Below, piece by piece: positions 1 through 10,100 of a DNA stretch of 64,000 bases (its first letter is position 1; each line of letters starts with the position of its first letter). Position numbers and translations under genes: made by a program. Source of the stretch: Strongylocentrotus droebachiensis (lineage: Eukaryota; Echinodermata; Echinoidea; Camarodonta; Strongylocentrotidae); assembly GCA_035222895.1 (NCBI GenBank), contig JAVYIG010004937.1, positions 1-64,000 on the forward strand, read 5' to 3'. The notes below the pieces were generated by a model, which saw only the letters and a list, made by a program, of their open reading frames with translations, made no database searches and was not told the DNA's origin.

Positions 1-440
1 GTTTAAAACTGACGACTCAGACCGCTCAGAAAAAAAAGCCCAGTTTCGGAGCTGTATTGCGCAATAGAATATGACGTCAATGCAGGAGACGACATAGCAC
101 TTGAATGGAGAAACCCTACTATAATATACCTAAAATCAATTAAATCTTCATAAATTTGTCAAATATTGGTCTTGATTTAAAAGTCGTTATCTTTCTACCT
201 GTTTCGTGTCAATTTGCTGATATCTTTTGGAGTATTTTTCCTAAAAAACGAAGACATAAGTATACATGCACTTTCTCATAGGTAATCCCAGATCCTCATT
301 AAATTCATGCAAGTAATTCACATTATCAATTGCTGATGATGATCATTAAGGTCCCTAACTTCACGCCCGCGAAATGAGAAAAGTCTCATTTGAGTTATTT
401 CATTCTCAAGCCTCGGGATATTATTTTTTCTCATTAAAAT
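1..440. other. Left-edge intron sequence, no gene seen
   Basis: This stretch lies in the gene 1 intron downstream of the CCP-c exon. From about 440 upward the sequence resembles the intron on the same side of the equivalent exons at 17.3, 18.75 and 63.1 kb; below 440 that similarity is lost. I see no exon with matching splice sites here, and the CCP-d exon expected from genes 2 and 3 is absent within the window. Confidence 0.5.
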
Positions 441-621
441 AGCTAAAGTCCATGTAAAGTGAGTGCGCAGACAAACATATATATGAGTACCTTTATTTTT
501 GCAGTGTAAAATGACACCACGCCGCATTTGTAAAAAATGATATTGTTTTTACTCGATTTTTTTTTATATTGTCATCTTAAATGAAATGTTAAGTTCGCAG
601 ACGAAAGGCTCCCCATCATAC

Positions 622-814
622 CTCTACATACGGGAGGACCATCCGACCATTGACCCTTTTCACATGTGATGTTCCAAGATCCCACCAAGCTGTAGTCATC
701 TTCACATTCGAATGACACCGTTGCACCAGCTGTAAAGATATCTCGAGGCTGCCGTCTTGAACCATCTAGTAACCTTCCCGTGCACTGGAGCCGCAGGGGC
801 CCCACACTCAGCAG
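622..814 (-). pseudogene. Gene 1 CCP-c (sushi) exon with one-base insertion
   Basis: This exon encodes a complement-control-protein (sushi) module, an extracellular beta-sandwich of about 60 residues held by two disulfides. Seen: acceptor ATATAG before 814, donor GTATG after 622, four cysteines in order (AEC, FEC, ITC, PVC) and the late Trp in GQWSDGPP. The exon is 193 bp, whereas the gene 3 and gene 2 counterparts are 192 bp (63308-63499, 18948-19139). The extra base sits in the run at 774-779 (cttccc against ctccc) and shifts the frame after about 15 residues: the first Cys reads in one frame and the other three in another. Either the exon is disabled or this is a sequencing error. It is the last gene 1 exon visible before the left edge. 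Confidence 0.82.
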
Positions 815-866
815 CTATATCACAGTGAAGAGAACACACATCATTTCACTGAATATACGCCTCTTA

Positions 867-1286
867 GGGTACGTTTATGCTCAACTTTTTCTGGCCAGAA
901 TGAGGCATTTGTTACGCGTTTAGTTCAAAACATGGTTGCGACCTTTCTTATTTTTGTAGAATCACAGAAAAACGGCGATCGTAAATTCACATAAAGGTGC
1001 GTTTTGGATTGGCGATTCTGCAAAATCAGCGATTCTGGGGAAGCATAAATGCACAATCATTTGTAAACGCGTTTAAAAGGGGTCAACGTGGCATCCAGCT
1101 GCAGACTCTGCACTGCACTTGTCAGGCTCCTCCAGGCATGATTCTGGCTCTAAGCCAGAATTATGCCTGGAGGAGCCAGAGAAGGGAGCATAAACAGTAC
1201 GCCGTGGAACTGCAATTACGATGAGCGTTTACGATGAGCGTTTCAAATCGCTCATTCTGCCCTCAAAATTAAGCATAAACGTACCC
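867..1286. mobile_element. PIF/Harbinger-like MITE, copy in gene 1
   Basis: The element begins GGGTACGTTTATGCT and ends with the imperfect reverse complement AGCATAAACGTACCC. It is flanked by TTA on both sides (864-866 and 1287-1289). A 3-bp TTA/TWA duplication with G-rich TIRs is typical of PIF/Harbinger MITEs. The equivalent introns at 17.74 and 63.54 kb lack the element and serve as approximate empty sites. No transposase is encoded. A 53-nt hairpin lies inside at 1125-1177. Confidence 0.7.
1125..1177. other. Near-perfect 53-nt hairpin inside the MITE
   Basis: The two arms GGCTCCTCCAGGCATGATTC and its near complement pair across a short loop, with a stem of roughly 24 bp. The same hairpin is retained at 19425-19477 with a few substitutions. 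MITE palindromes of this kind can be miRNA-like; no expression evidence is available. Confidence 0.6.
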
Positions 1287-1289
1287 TTA

Positions 1290-2449
1290 AAGGATTTGCG
1301 TATCTTTGTCCCAGATTCTACAGAAAATCCTGGATTTAGCTGATGCTGCAATCATAATTATAAACCTTTAGGTCAATAAGGAAGACCATGACATTTCCAA
1401 ACCGATTTGCCCGTCTGATTATCAAGATATTTATGATTGAAAGTTCGAAATTTCAAAAAAACGTTTCCCCCACTGGTTTTATAACACTACAGTCTATTGG
1501 GGAGAAAATGAGGTATGGTAAAAGATTTTTACTTTTTTTGATGCACTTCATGATCATTTTGAAGCGCATTTTTTAGGACTTCAATATTATACCATATCAC
1601 AGACGCTGATAACACGCAGGGCCATGCATCTCAGATTTGAATCGTTAAACAATGCCTTTAAGGGTTGTATTCAACCTTTAACGTGTTGGGGAGACTCAAA
1701 TATATTGATGGCAAAATCGCACCAAAATAGTATAAAGATGTGACATAAGATGTCATTTAACACACAATTCTGCAAGGATTTTCAAAATAAATACATTTTA
1801 AGGTCAATATTTGATGACAGAAAACAATATTTTAGTTTTCTGTCGTACTAAAAAAAACATATACTTGTATTCATTCATCACTATTCCTCTTCAAACAAAT
1901 TTATTTATAAGATCCTTGTAGATGTGTGTGTTAAATAACATCCTCTTGCACATAATTATAATATTTAAGTGGAAGTTTGCCATCAAATGTTTGAGGCTCC
2001 CAACATTTTAGAGGGGCTTTATGTTAAAGGCTGCAGTATAAAGGACATATAATTGAATTATGTTTTATTATTCATAGTTTAAGATATTATTATCACAATT
2101 ACATTCATTCACTTTTAACAACAAAATATATAACAATGGTAACATTACACCAAAGACACAAGTCTTCATTTCATTCGAGGCTGAATTCTTCTTCACGTTT
2201 ATGAAGTATCAGGGAATGATACTATATGTGCAGACTAACGTGCCCATCATACCCATGCACTCACTGGTCTGCCCCGTGTACATGTACATGTGCTTCACCA
2301 ACATTTCTCTGCCTTTGTTTTCATTTTGTGAAAGTGTGTTTGTGTGTTGGTACCACAGTGGTTTTACAGTTCTGTGGTTGGTACGTGTGGATGTGGGTGT
2401 GTTTGTTTGTAACCATATCATTGAATTGTTCTTATTAGTATATACATAC
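1290..2449. other. Gene 1 intron, duplicated at 19.59-20.66 kb
   Basis: This is non-coding sequence between the CCP-c exon and the second Ig exon. It is nearly collinear with 19590-20660 in gene 2, with scattered substitutions and short indels. The right part (about 2150-2290) recurs in shorter form near 17.87-17.95 and 63.67-63.85 kb. Small open frames here on both strands have no recognisable domain. Confidence 0.65.
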
Positions 2450-2568
2450 CTTTAAACAGCACATGTACGCTGTGAAATGATGACGACCCATTGCATGTAT
2501 ACATTCCAGAGAAATCAGTAGAGATAGGATATCAACCGTTTTGTATCAGTATACAACCTGGGCCAATC
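2450..2568 (-). pseudogene. Gene 1 Ig-like domain exon 2, frameshifted
   Basis: This is the C-terminal half of an Ig-like domain, equivalent to the intact gene 2 exon at 21886-22003. Seen: acceptor TTATCTTCAG before 2568, donor GTATGT after 2450, and the Ig F-strand signature DFSGMYTC. The exon is 119 bp instead of 118. The extra base is near 2530 (ggatatcaacc against ggattcaacc) and brings in a TGA before the F strand, so the domain cannot be read through. Phase is 0 to 1 in the intact paralogue. Together with the insertions in the neighbouring exons it indicates decay of gene 1, unless the local sequence is of low quality. Confidence 0.78.
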
Positions 2569-2928
2569 CTGAAGATAATGGAGAGATATGACCAACCGAC
2601 ATTTTCAAAGCATTCCAATATAATTATACTCGAGTCACATGAATTAAGCCCGAATCTGAGAATTAATATCCTACCATTTCTACACAATTGGGAAAATATA
2701 TATTTGCCTCTTCTTTTTTATTCCCTCTCTATTTAAATGTTGGGACATCTAAAACAACGACAGCCCATGAGATCGAAAATTGAGGTCTTGTATGCTGTCG
2801 AAATAGTGGTCTATAGACTTTGTATACTTTCCTGAAGTCACTTATGGTGTATCGTTGTCTGATCTCCATGCCTGATATTAACAAAATGTTGCTAAACCTG
2901 AAAACACTTTAAATTGAAATGAATTTAC

Positions 2929-3111
2929 CCATAAGTCTCCGTCATTCACAAGAGGAGTTGTCAGTCGAGGAGGCCTTAACCATAGACTTGTGATGAAGCA
3001 GACTACATCAAGATAATTGGGATTTCCACGATGCACATAAACCACGACTGTCCCATTACTAGCTACATCACGCGGGTGCGCCGTAGAACAAGACTTGTGT
3101 TTCAACGGGTT
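2929..3111 (-). pseudogene. Gene 1 Ig-like domain exon 1, frameshifted
   Basis: This is the N-terminal half of the Ig-like domain; the gene 2 paralogue is 23743-23924. Acceptor TTCTTCGTAG and donor GG|GTAAAT are conserved. Residues after the lesion read DVASNGTVVVYVHRG and then the B-strand-like LDVVCFITSL, matching gene 2. The exon is 183 bp against 182 bp, with one extra G in the run 3074-3076 (gcgggtgcg against gcggtgcg) that separates the first 12 or so residues from the rest. The Ig assignment rests mainly on the partner exon with its Tyr-x-Cys motif. Alternatives such as another beta-sandwich fold are possible. Confidence 0.68.
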
Positions 3112-3654
3112 CTACGAAGAAACAACATCGAACCATTTATTGGTCATTGATACATTCTTATTCATTTGCAACATAAATGATTAAACCCCACAGCTATAAG
3201 GGAAACAGGAACTGTCTGTACTTTATCACATGTATATATTTGTATGTTTTTTAAAGGAAATAAAGTCTTTTGAATTGAATTGAATTGAATTGAATCAAAA
3301 TGGCCCGTAATTATTCAGTTGAATTCGGCCCCAGGTCCAAAATCACATAAAAGGAAAACTTAGACATCAGACTAACTTCGATCATTAGACCTGGGCCCCG
3401 TGTCAAGTAGAGATGCAAATGATTTGGATCAATCCCAAGTCCTCCAATCAATCGCAAGGTAGCTGTATCCTGTTTCTTATGAACATAATATAGTTGCAAT
3501 TAATATCAATTCTGTATAAGACAAGGGGTCCTAATATGTAAGACAAAAGCTGAATCCCAGCATCGGGTATACAGTTTAGTCGAATACGGGCTGTGGAGTT
3601 GGAATCAGTCGAATCTTGATGCATATTTTACCCTCTTTCTCCATCTTTCTTCCT

Positions 3655-3682
3655 CCCACTCTCTCTCTCTCTCTCTCTCTTT
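3655..3682. repeat. CT microsatellite
   Basis: A pure CT run in the intron between Ig exon 1 and CCP-b; the open frame read through it on the minus strand (KRERERESG) is low complexity. Confidence 0.9.
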
Positions 3683-3861
3683 CTTACACAAACCCATTCA
3701 TTCAGTCTTTCTATCTCTCCCTCCCTCACCCTCTCGTTCTCACTCCGTTTCCTCTTCTTCTTGCTTGTCATGAATAATGCCCGGTGCACACACGAGGAGT
3801 CATGCTTTAAAAAAGGGACATACGTTGGTACGCTTTGGTGAAACTTAATATATAAACTCAC

Positions 3862-4077
3862 GGCATTCTGGTTCTTCCCCGGTCCACCGTCCTCCTTCGC
3901 AAGTTCGTCTTTGATCACCAATCAATCTATACTTGCCAGGGTCTCTACATCTAGCAACCAGCTGGGTGCCATCGGGTACGGTGAGATGGGTATAGTAGCT
4001 AGTTATTGGCCTCGTCGCATCTCCATTCACAAACTGGCGAACCTGTCCTCTGTTCCTTGGTACCAAACAAGGATCCT
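3862..4077 (-). CDS. Gene 1 CCP-b (sushi) exon
   Basis: This is an intact 216-bp, phase 1-1 exon for one CCP module of a secreted or cell-surface protein. Seen: acceptor TTTTTTTCTCCAG before 4077 and donor C|GTGAGT after 3862. The four cysteines are DPCLVP, VARCRD, RRTCEG and EPECR, with the conserved Trp in GRWTGEEPEC. It is longer than an average sushi module (72 codons) because of the segment around VNGDATRPITSYYTH. It is about 90% identical to the gene 2 exon at 25389-25604. In transcription order it follows CCP-a and precedes the Ig exons. Unlike the three exons downstream it carries no lesion. Confidence 0.88.
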
Positions 4078-4609
4078 CTGGAGAAAAAAACACCACAAAA
4101 TATTGTAAAACAATTTTTTACAAAACAACTAATATGAATATTAGTCGAAGAGCCATAAACCTTTGCTCTAAATTATTCTTCTTTCTTTATGTTGATGCTG
4201 GAAGTTTGAGGAATGCAGGTAAATATTATTGCTCGCAATATTTTACGAAAGATATATTTGCAGTTCCGCTATAAAGGGGATATTTTATCCTTTTTTTGGG
4301 GTGGTAATGTTTCAAAATTCATATCCATAGAGCCAAAAGTTAGAAAAAATATGTGAGATAAGTTTGTAAGATACCCATGTCATATATTAATTAGATTCGA
4401 ATATAAATAATAATTAAATTTACTCTAGTATATAATTTTATTTCCTTTAAAATGCTCTCCAAATCAAATAAAGAAAACAGCCCATTAAACCTGATTAGGC
4501 CTTTAATTATGGATAATGGGTTTCAAATTTATGTTCCTGTAATAATTGTTGTTTTCATTATGTTGGAAGTTATCGCTCCGACCTTCCCTGCCCCCCTACC
4601 CCCTGACCC

Positions 4610-4622
4610 CCCCCCCCCCCCC
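4610..4622. repeat. Poly-C tract
   Basis: A homopolymer C run between CCP-b and CCP-a, after a C-rich stretch. Such tracts are common sites of length error. Confidence 0.85.
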
Positions 4623-4716
4623 GACCTACCTTTTCCTTTGAATTGTATATTGTCGTGGAATGTAATCAAAAGTTAAAACAAAATAAAAAAACAAACAAAT
4701 AAAAAAAGTTATTTAC

Positions 4717-4929
4717 CACATCGAGGCCATGATGGGATCCATGTTCCATTAGAGCATTGTGTCGTTACGGATTGTGCGATCGCACCCACATTGCATCTTA
4801 CTGAGACTTGGACCCTAGACCCACTAGGAACACCACTAGGAACACCCGCCGACGAGGTGTTACCGCTACCGCCTATGACCGTGTAGCGCCCGGAACGATC
4901 ACTTTCAGGCATGCATGGCGATGAGCCAA
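4717..4929 (-). CDS. Gene 1 CCP-a (sushi) exon, divergent
   Basis: This is a 213-bp phase 1-1 exon with acceptor TCCTTCCTAG and donor G|GTAAAT. It encodes a CCP module with cysteines in SSPCMPE, VRCNVG, TQCSNG and WPRC, and the Trp pair in GTWIPSWPRC. A Gly/Ser/Val-rich insert (SSAGVPSGVPSGSR) sits in the middle and contains a short repeated GVPSG. It is the first domain after the signal-peptide exon at 6394-6466, so the mature protein would begin close to GSSPCMPES. I found no copy of this module in genes 2 or 3 inside the window, so it was either lost from gene 2 or gained by gene 1. Confidence 0.85.
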
Positions 4930-5163
4930 CTAGGAAGGATATAAAAAAGACACATTCATAAACAAACTTATCTCCTCCACAGAAGATATAGGACCATGTA
5001 TGTCGAGGAAGTTCCGCTTACCAGTTTCGATGTCATGGCGTGTTCATACATAGATTTGTGTCCGCGTCTGATAATAATCATATCACATAGAAAGGTTTGT
5101 ACAGTCTCGGTGTGGAAAGAAATAAAACACAGCTTGTGTTGGATCACAATCCTGAAATCACAC

Positions 5164-5363
5164 TTGTACCGCATCATGCACACACACATAACGCACACAC
5201 ACGCACATACACAAAAACTCACACACGCACCTGCAAACACGCACACATACACATACATTACAACCCCCGCACACACACGCACACACACTCTCGCGCGCGC
5301 GCACCCGCACCTACCTTACACACCCTCACACACACACACACACGCACACACACACACACACAC
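5164..5363. repeat. CA/CG-rich microsatellite
   Basis: About 200 bp of imperfect (CA)n with a (CG)n core near 5291-5300. It is at the boundary where similarity between the gene 1 and gene 2 upstream regions stops (the counterpart tract is 45559-45588), so it may mark a duplication breakpoint. The long open frames read through it are low-complexity shadows. Confidence 0.9.
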
Positions 5364-5759
5364 GCGATATACGTACTCAAGAATGTTAAGATCATTCATC
5401 ATTATGAAATGTGCAATTAATCCGCATTTCTCTTCATGCATTTATATACTAAAGTTGTGTTTACTCGCGGGTTAATGTATTTCGTTTACATTTGCGTAAA
5501 CTTAAGTATAAATGTGTTGGTAACTAGGAACCTCAAACAATTAAACCATAAACGATTCATGCTTTTTTAGGTTACCTAAATTCCGAAAAATACTACATGC
5601 ATGCAAAGTGTGCAAATACGTGGCCTAAATCAGTAGGGCCAAACGAAATAGAAGAGGTTCCCAGCAGCAACAACAAAAAAGAGCAATTTTATAATAAGCT
5701 ACAATAATCAAAACAAACATCGTAGAGAAAGCCCCATCTCCCCCGGGGGCGGATACCAT

Positions 5760-5930
5760 CGTCGTCATCATCATCATCATCATCATCATCTTCTTCTTCT
5801 GGTGTGCTTTTTTCCCATGAACATTTAATTTAATGCTATAATAATAATGATAATAATAATAATAACAATATTTATAAAACGCAACATATCCATCTCTAGA
5901 GGTGCTCAAGGCGCATACAAATAATTTAAA
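5760..5930 (-). repeat. Retroelement 3' tail (GCGC...TTATTATT type)
   Basis: Read on the minus strand the segment runs TGCGCCTTGAGCACC...GCGTTTTATAAATATTG followed by an ATT/ATC microsatellite. Matching tails occur near 29.5, 41.2, 46.05, 49.3, 52.9, 54.15 and 58.25 kb in both orientations. This form is typical of 3' ends of LINE/SINE families in marine invertebrates. The copy at 46.05 kb is the same insertion, duplicated with the gene start. Confidence 0.6.
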
Positions 5931-6393
5931 TTAATATTCAACTTATTTAAGATTAAAGAAATTTTAAATGTAAACTCACATTAGATCACACAACTTCATG
6001 GTGCCATGGTACATACAATGTGGCACATTGTGATGATTAGGTTTGCATGTATTGTATAAAAAGAATATTGAAATTTAACAATATGCATTGAGCATCAGGT
6101 GAGTTTTAAGCCCAGTTTTAAAAGTAGAAAGATTGTTGCCGTCTGAATAGAGAAAGGTAACTTATTCTACAAAGAAGGAGCTACTGACGCAAATGCTCTA
6201 TCCCCTAATTTCTGTAAGTACGTATTTCTTTAAGCCTAATATTGTGATGTGATACCTTGGATTTTTTTTAAAAATAGATTGTTCAGCAAATATTTTATCA
6301 AAATGTCGGATGATCTCAAGTACAGACAGTGAAGGTCTTGCATGATAATTTACCATTTTAAAACAGATAAAAACACAGAAAATAACTTCTTAC

Positions 6394-6466
6394 CGCAAAC
6401 TGAAGTGAGGAATAGTTGAACATAGATCAACATTCGGACAATGTCTTCAAATCGCTTTCCTTCCAT
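6394..6466 (-). CDS. Gene 1 start exon encoding the signal peptide
   Basis: The ATG at 6466 opens 24 codons, MEGKRFEDIV followed by RMLIYVQLFLTSVC, with donor G|GTAAGA after 6394 (phase 1). The basic N-terminus, the hydrophobic core MLIYVQLFL and the small-residue end TSVC|G look like a secretory signal peptide, so the product enters the ER. The context CCACGATGG is favourable for initiation. Phase 1 fits the CCP-a exon at 4929. A near-identical exon with the same splice site lies at 46560-46632, which strongly supports a real conserved start exon. A possible acceptor (TTTTACTTTGAGGCAG) lies just upstream and would place a 5' UTR intron there. Confidence 0.82.
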
Positions 6467-7835
6467 CGTGGCCAACTGGTTTGACTGCCTCAAAGTAAAA
6501 TGTGAGATTATATCTTTTGTAAGTGAGACCTACTTGATGGCATCGTGCTTTTCAACGTATTACGTTTATTAATGCTGGGTTTAATTTCAGGATGCCATTG
6601 ACATGGATCTTTTCTGAAGTTCCGGTTCACTTTTTGATTCTTTCAGGAAGCGAAATGAAAAATTCATTAATCTGAAACCTTTCATCATCTCCATTACGCA
6701 TAAATGTAGTTCTTTTAACGCGTGAACCGTCCCTATATATTTCATGTCTCCCTATGTTATGGTCTTCAAACACATACCCTATATTTGACACTCTATTACA
6801 ATCATTAATGTGTCTTGAGTGAAGCCTAATTCAGTGCATATGCACTAAATAATCATATATGATGGACACAAGTCTGTAAAAACCCAATACACACACACAC
6901 AAAAAAACTAAAGGGTGCCCGGGAGCGCTTTGGGGACTGAAGTTCCCCTCACGGGGATCCCCAACACGGACAGAAGGAGGAAGAACAAAAAGATGAATGC
7001 TCCATAGGGACCAACGATTTTAGAACAAGAAGCTGAAGATAAATGATCCGTATCTCGACAATCTTGCTTTTACTTGATACAGAGCATCCAATGTATACAT
7101 TATAATTATAATTAATATGTAAATAAAAAAAGAATTAATGACTGAATGGGGATCTATTCCAAAACTAGCGTGTCTTAGTTGACCACAAGGTGATTCTTTT
7201 AGGGAACGCAGACCTAATTTAACACATAGTAGCATGATTAGAAAGTCTCATATTTTCTTTAAAGTAGCCACACGAAGAATCAAAAGTGTTTTGAATTGAT
7301 GCCAAACTCATATCATTGCGAAGGGGAAGCCTTGCTGATCAAATACAACAACTCTTTTCTTCAAAATATGTTTGGGGCCCGCAGTAATCAACTCTCAAAA
7401 ATGTTAGTTTTGAGATCCAGATTTTCTGCCTTAATCAGCGGTCCTTTATAGAGCGTCAATAATTGTGACGTCAGGAGCGGGACACGGCTAGCTAGCTGCA
7501 GACTGCTACACGGCACTGAGCTGTTTGTCCAGTGTGTGACGTCACTATTCAGAGCTCGCTACGCTCGTGTTTTTGACTTACGTTCAGGGGCGTTAGGGGG
7601 TCTAAGAAGGGTCTTGACAAATTGCATTTTACGCCTTTCCATGATATCTATATGATTTCTCAGCAAATTATTCGTGTTTTTCAAGAGAAAATCTTTCCAT
7701 CCATATGTAATTTGTTCTAATTATCAGTTGTTAGTGAATTTTTATGTGTGTAGCTCCTTTAAATAATATATGATTGCAGGGCCTTCAGGGAGAACAGTAT
7801 GAATACTGATGAGGCTACCCTAGTTAAACAAGACA

Positions 7836-7861
7836 TATTATTATTATTATTATTATTATTT
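7836..7861. repeat. ATT microsatellite
   Basis: A (TTA)n run of about eight units in the gene 1 flank; absent from the duplicate copies. Confidence 0.85.
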
Positions 7862-8084
7862 TCAATAGACTTGAATGTGAAACACCTTTTGTATTCTCTC
7901 ATGCGAATTGTAAGGCGAATTTGTATTTGATTTAATTTGATTCGTTTTGAACTAGTTTATTGAATTAAAAAAAAGCATATACACTCAAAATAGCAGCCGA
8001 AGGCTAAAACAAATTGAATATACAAAAGATCGAAAATTACATTAAAGTACAATAACTTGAAAGTTGGTTGGACAAAAATAAATA

Positions 8085-8345
8085 ATATGTGAGGTAATAA
8101 TACCATTGCCAAAAACATAAATCAACAAGGAAATGATAAAGACAGACGAGATTTGTTTTAAAAATGAAGGAAGTAGGAATGACAATGCCAAAAAAAGGTA
8201 AACGAGGAAATAGAAAAAGACAGGGAAATGATAAAGACAGACGAGATTTAAAAAGAGAGACAAAGTAGGAATGACATTGCCAAAAACAAGTAAACGAGGA
8301 AATAGAAAAAGACAGGGAAATTGAAAAGACAGACGATATAAAGCT
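8085..8345. repeat. GA-rich tandem repeat, about 110-bp unit
   Basis: Units resembling GGAAATGATAAAGACAGACG...GTAGGAATGACATTGCC are repeated with small changes. Related arrays lie at 47720-47900 and 51250-51410. The minus-strand frames (FLVYLFLAL...) are translations of the repeat, not a gene. Confidence 0.7.
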
Positions 8346-8589
8346 TGAAATAGGAGAAGAGGGAGAAATTAAGGTGAAGTAATCTAAATAATTTAACATA
8401 TGACAAGGAAATGCCTTCTATCATTGTTTGCATATCGGAAAGTACTTGACACCCTGGAAAAGCTTGGATGGGATTGTAGAGAGTTAATAGAAAAGGGAAG
8501 AGAGGAAGAGATAATTAGAATCAATCTATTTGAATCAATTTAGTTCCCTTTTCAGAAACTGTACCGCATAGAGCTGTATATATTCAACT

Positions 8590-8960
8590 CTATGCTTTAC
8601 CCTTATCTAGATGCTGAACAAGCGTTGATGAGTATTATCATAGAAGTAGAAGTAGAAGTAGAGTATTTACTGCGGTCTCGGTGTAGACTGCTTGCTCAGA
8701 ACCTATGTTATGAATTACGACTGACAAGTGAATGTGCCTGCAAACTACAGATGTTCCTTTATTACCTTTACAAACCCTCCATCTTCATGTTTAAACTTTT
8801 GGGACAAGCTATTCCCTGAAAACAAAAATCTTCTTTCTTCCGAAAAAATATACCTCCCTACGTCTCTCTAATACAATCTCAACCTCTCAATACTTTTTGT
8901 GATATACCTCTCTCCCTCTCTCTTACATTCTCTACCTCATTACTTGTTCAATTTACTGCA
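8590..8960. repeat. Dispersed repeat, copy 1 of 3
   Basis: The block starting TAGATGCTGAACAAGCGTTG and ending in CT-rich units (CCTCTCTCCCTCTCTCTTAC) recurs at 42220-42660 and 51660-52020. The 51.66-kb copy belongs to the flank duplication. The 42.2-kb copy is separate, with several extra CT-rich units of about 60 bp. Confidence 0.7.
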
Positions 8961-10100
8961 TCCGCATGCTGATTTTAAAAATATATATTTTGACACAATA
9001 TTCCTCTCAAAGATATTTTTGGTAGGAAACTTCTTCCCGTTTAAGAACATTGCCCGTGTCTCACTGCACGGATCCATTGATAAATTCACGCGCAACCATC
9101 ACATATATTGTAGCGAGCCTTCCTAGCCGCCGAGAGAGGGCGACAAAAAATTATCTTGTTTAAACTTTTCTTCTCAAATTTGTCTCTAACTCTTGAATGT
9201 CAAGGATGCCGATAATACCATATGTACATGTTATTCGATTTAATCAAAGTGATTGAAATTAATGACTGCATGAGTGAGAGGTGTTTGTTCTTGTGACATG
9301 GAGCATACTAATGAAGACAAAAGAAAGACACATGTTTATGGACTAATAATTTAGGTTAAAAAACAAACATTCTATATTTATTCAATAATTACATCATTTG
9401 CAATATTCGCCACTACTACATATATAACTGTTGTAATGCATAGACAAATTAATGAATTATTAATTCACTCTGACTAATATTTCATCAAATACGAATAAAT
9501 CGAAAAGATTTGAATTGTTTGCTTGGGAACTAATTTGTTAAGTTCTAAAAGATAAATGCTATGTTCAATCATTATATGATTCAACTAAGTTCCAAAAGTA
9601 TAGGGGGACTATCATAATTGACTTAGAAATATTTGTATAATGAACCAAAACGCCGTTGACTTATCTAACTTCTAATATATATCAATAGGGAAGTTATGTA
9701 CTGGGGGGTTCTGTGCTGGGAAAGTTCTGTCTCTGATTTCTGTTTAAAAGTGAGGGGAGATGAGCTCGTGCGAACCTATTATACGTACATTTATATATAT
9801 CCAGATAATCCAGTATATGCGAACGTGCGAACAACTTACGTAACTTAGCGATGAAATAACTAAGTAAATTCACATGTATTCTTCTAAACATGTTTCATAC
9901 AACAAATGAAATATCTCATACTCGAGTTAAATCTAAACTATATCGACTTGTAAAATCATTAGATTATAATTTCATAATAAAACAACAATTCAAAAAGACA
10001 TTTGTCTGGGATACGCAATTATGAAAGCAAATTCCAATCGTGCGATACAAAAATGGGATCGAAACAAATTAGAATTAAAAGACCTTATTAGACTTCGGAC

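Larger units (their letters stand above)
6480..10100. repeat. 5' flank of gene 1, duplicated at 46.64-54.77 kb
   Basis: This non-coding flank matches the flank of gene 2. It includes the 6840-6960 block (ATAATCATAT...CAATACACACAC, then GGGAGCGCTTTGGGGACTGA), the GA-rich repeats at 8085-8340, the 8590-8950 block and the 9120-9900 block. The 7320-7840 part has no counterpart at 47.5 or 51 kb. No exon was found. The promoter should lie in this interval, but I see no element I can name with confidence. Confidence 0.65.

Noticed and set aside
4968..5475. Long frames rich in His/Thr or Cys/Val on both strands
   Set aside because: They are readings of the CA/CG microsatellite.
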